The position numbers and the translations under genes were made by a program. Under the pieces are notes generated by a model. That model had not been told where the DNA came from. It saw nothing but the letters and a program-made list of their open reading frames with translations, and made no database searches. Below, piece by piece: positions 12,588 to 14,616 of a DNA stretch of 14,616 nucleotides (its first letter is position 1; each line of letters starts with the position of its first letter). This DNA comes from an uncultured Ruminococcus sp. (lineage in GTDB: Bacteria > Bacillota > Clostridia > Oscillospirales > Ruminococcaceae): contig USEH01000034.1 of NCBI GenBank assembly GCA_900553675.1, forward strand, positions 1 through 14,616. The letters run 5' to 3'.

Positions 12588-13742
12588 GTTTTTAAGAATG
12601 TTCTTGATTACCTGTTCAAGATATTTGATGTCTCCATAAACCACAGCGCTTTCTTCCAAATCAATACTTGTCTGATATTCTTCAAGGATAGGCTGATATT
12701 CTCGCAGAATGTCTCTGCACAATTCGGCAATATCCAAATCCTCAAAGTTCAGTTTGAGAAAGCCGTTGTCGATGGAGGAAATCTCAAGCATCTGTGTTAT
12801 CAGTTTGCTGAGCTTTTCGGTTTCTTCGATAATCGTATCGCAGTAATAATCCCGGTCAATGCCTTGAATGTTATTTTTCAGATTCTCCGTGTAAATCTGT
12901 AAAAGTGCCAAAGGCGTTTTCATTTCGTGGGAAACGGCGGCGATAAACTCACGACGATAACCTTCTATCTGCTTTCTGTATTCAATATCCTTTTGCAGCT
13001 GCTCGTTGGCGGCAGTCAGTTCACGCATATTCCGGTCGAGCTGCCGTGACATTTGGTTGACGCTCTGCGCAAGGCTTGCCAGTTCCAATGTAGAATCACG
13101 CTCATCCGCAAAGTAGGAAAAGTCCAACTTTGCAATCTTTTTAGATACCGCTTCAATATTTGTAATAGGTTTGGAGATTGTTTTGGAAACCACCAGTGCG
13201 ATCAGCACACCTATTATCAGCACTGCAATGGAGATGTAAATATTGGCTTCGGTAAATACCGAAACGCTGTTATCGATGGCGGCAATCTGCAAGGTCATAA
13301 GCACACGGATTTCCTCGCCCTTATGATAAAAACTACCTGCGAGCTGTAATCGGTCGGTATCACTAAGAACACCTTTTCCCTCAATGAGTGATACGGTTGG
13401 TGTGCTTGTGAACTCCGCGTTACGAAAAATAGGGTTCATTCCGGGACGTTGTCTCTGCATCATAAAGGAGTAGCCGGAGGAATATACAATCTCGCCATTA
13501 TCGGAAATGACTGTTTTAATACCGTATGTATCCTGCAAATTCTCCGCAATATCGTTGACAGCATCCAAATCATCACCATAGCCCGTTTTTATCTGCTCGT
13601 AGCTTTCTGCAATCATACTTTTCTGCTGCCGCACAAAAAAACTTTTGGAAAGGAACTGATTGAAAACAATCTGACCGACAAGGGACAACAATATGAGGGA
13701 GCAGATTGCTATCAGTATTTTATTTCGTATCCGCATTTTCAT
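12558..13742 (-). pseudogene. OmpR-partner sensor histidine kinase, C-terminally truncated
   Basis: A 394-residue remnant of a classical two-component kinase. It has transmembrane helix 1 (about 7-29), an extracytoplasmic sensor region (30-163), helix 2 (about 166-186), a HAMP linker (187-240), and a HisKA dimerisation domain with FIAAVSHEMKTPLALL (His272). It ends inside the N-box of the ATP-binding domain (VIKNILKN, 378-385) and then continues as unrelated IAYDAELVR. The G1, F and G2 boxes, some 80-90 residues, are missing, so it cannot bind ATP by itself. The start ATG overlaps the response regulator stop by 23 bases, a typical operon junction. It might retain phosphatase activity or dimerise, but it is best treated as a broken gene. 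Confidence 0.85.
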
Positions 13743-14427
13743 TTGGCACCTCGAATTGATATCCTACACAATGTACGGTCTTGATATAGTCAGCGCATTT
13801 GCCAAGCTTATTACGGAGCTGACGGATGTGGGTATCTACCGTGCGATTGCCGCCTTCAAAATCATAACCCCATACGTTATTAAGGAGCTGTTCTCTTGAA
13901 AATGTTAAACTGCGGTTCACCATCAGGTAGTAGAGCAGGTCATATTCACGGCGAGTAAGCTCCAGCTTCTTGCCTGACAGAAATACGGTGCGTGTAATAG
14001 CATTTATGGAAAGCTCACCTGCGACCGTGTCCTTTTGCGTGTCCTTACCGAACCGCCGCAGAACCGCTTCCACTCTTGCCATCAGAAGCGACGGAGAAAA
14101 GGGCTTTGTGATGTAATCGTCAGCGCCGATAGAAAACCCGGATAGCTGGTCGTATTCCTCACCTTTGGCGGTCAGCAAAATAACCGGAGTAAGGGAGGAC
14201 GATTCCCGTATCAGCTTTAATGTGGTCAACCCGTCCTGCCGTGGCATCATAACATCAAGGAGCATAATATCAATCACCTTGGAGTTTTCACAAAAAACAT
14301 CTAATGCCTCTTGTCCGTCCTTAGCTTCAAACACACAGAAACCTTTTGCTTTGAAAAAGTCATGCAAAGCCCGAACCATCTTCGGCTCATCATCCGCAAT
14401 TAAAATGCAGCGTTTATTTTCGTTCAT
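13720..14427 (-). CDS. OmpR/PhoB-family response regulator
   Basis: A 235-residue DNA-binding response regulator. The receiver domain carries acidic residues D12/D13, phosphoacceptor D58 (LLDVMMP), T86 and K108 (TKPF). The C-terminal winged helix has RREYDLLYYLMVNRSLTFSREQLLNNVWGYDFEGGNRTVDTHIRQLRNKLG. All key residues are present. The start is ATG 14427, preceded by GGAGGTGAG; the open frame continues further upstream to 14511 without another ribosome site. It is transcribed with the truncated kinase. A tandem 11-bp repeat overlapping its promoter suggests auto-activation. The membership resembles VanR-like regulators of Firmicute mobile elements, but the target genes are not in view. Confidence 0.92.
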   Translation of the reverse strand: MNENKRCILIADDEPKMVRALHDFFKAKGFCVFEAKDGQEALDVFCENSKVIDIMLLDVMMPRQDGLTTLKLIRESSSLTPVILLTAKGEEYDQLSGFSIGADDYITKPFSPSLLMARVEAVLRRFGKDTQKDTVAGELSINAITRTVFLSGKKLELTRREYDLLYYLMVNRSLTFSREQLLNNVWGYDFEGGNRTVDTHIRQLRNKLGKCADYIKTVHCVGYQFEVPNENADTK

Positions 14428-14445
14428 CCATCTCACCTCCAAGAT

Positions 14446-14474
14446 ATTGTACATCGTTTTTGTTATGGAATTGT
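14446..14474 (-). promoter_or_regulatory. Promoter of response regulator operon
   Basis: Minus strand: -10 TACAAT at 14451-14446, a 17-bp spacer, and a poor -35 ACAATT at 14474-14469. A weak -35 covered by regulator repeats is the usual layout of promoters activated by OmpR/PhoB proteins. Confidence 0.55.
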
Positions 14475-14483
14475 GATGGAATT
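14462..14483 (-). repeat. Tandem 11-bp operator repeat
   Basis: GTTATGGAATT (14462-14472) and GTGATGGAATT (14473-14483) abut exactly and differ at one base. An 11-bp head-to-tail period is the classic binding pattern of OmpR-family dimers. It overlaps the -35 of the adjacent regulator gene, and an inverted TTCTC-...-GAGAA lies just beyond it. Confidence 0.7.
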
Positions 14484-14494
14484 CTCTATAGGGA

Positions 14495-14536
14495 GAAAAA
14501 ACACCGTCCACCGACTATTTCTGGTCAAGGGGACGG
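14495..14536 (-). terminator. Intrinsic terminator of upstream gene
   Basis: Minus strand: CCGTCC (14536-14531) pairs with GGACGG (14509-14504). An inner TTGAC/GTCGG helix may extend it. It is followed by TGTTTTTT. It ends the gene that enters from the right edge. Confidence 0.7.
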
Positions 14537-14547
14537 AGTCAAGAGTG

Positions 14548-14616
14548 TTAAATCATCCCAATATGCTCCAGCACATAGTCCTTAATCTGGGTGTAGGTTG
14601 CCCCATCCTGAAATTC
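14548..14616 (-). CDS. C-terminus of a gene entering from the right edge
   Basis: The last 22 residues of a frame that is open to the window edge, ending ATYTQIKDYVLEHIGMI-stop. The wording resembles the helical C-terminal extension seen in Clostridial RumA-type 23S rRNA (uracil-5) methyltransferases, which are often carried by conjugative elements. The match is short and from memory, so the function is only a suggestion. A terminator follows the stop codon. Confidence 0.4.
   Translation of the reverse strand, partial: EFQDGATYTQIKDYVLEHIGMI

Overview
The window looks like accessory DNA from a low-to-mid GC Firmicute, most likely a gut or rumen Clostridia (Ruminococcaceae/Lachnospiraceae type). 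The reasons are AGGAGG/GGTG ribosome sites, clear TTGAAA/TATAAT-type promoters, an AraC-type regulator beside a GH2 glycosidase, a GH115 xylan alpha-glucuronidase, AAA_14/DUF4143 ATPases, a Fic protein, and conjugative-element-like fragments. This taxonomic call is inference; there is no rRNA or tRNA.

Left edge (1-1283): an AT-rich non-coding stretch, then the C-terminal end of a tyrosine recombinase (minus strand). It is fused to a GH2 glycosidase (minus) that has lost its catalytic barrel. At the junction the arginine-box motif of an integrase reads on the opposite strand, so the gene was rearranged and not just truncated. Middle left (1284-5604): a divergent AraC-family regulator with an excellent promoter, a shared bidirectional terminator, a complete AAA_14/DUF4143 ATPase, and a complete class II-like Fic protein with its own promoter and terminator. 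Middle (5642-9438): an intact, apparently cytoplasmic GH115 enzyme and then a DUF4143 protein that has lost its whole ATPase domain in frame. Each is preceded by a copy of the same ~124-bp direct repeat, and the repeat carries a promoter.

Right half (9439-14616): an N-terminal remnant of a MATE exporter, a strong promoter followed by ~150 nt of potentially structured RNA, and a two-gene sensory operon (membrane-anchored sugar-binding protein plus NarL-type histidine kinase). The partner response regulator is missing, although a ribosome-binding site for a next gene is still present. A ~135-bp scar separates this operon from a convergent OmpR-type regulator/kinase pair. In that pair the kinase has lost most of its ATP-binding domain, while the regulator and its tandem 11-bp operator are intact.

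The theme of the window is decay: six genes or fragments are cut or internally deleted (integrase, GH2, DUF4143 ATPase, MATE, OmpR-partner kinase, missing NarL-partner regulator). Intact single genes (AraC, ATPase, Fic, GH115, sensor pair, RR) lie between them. I did not find an intact new defence or mobile system. The most unusual signals are the promoter-bearing repeat pair, the structured RNA candidate at about 9831-9990, the ATPase-less DUF4143 protein, and the integrase micro-inversion.
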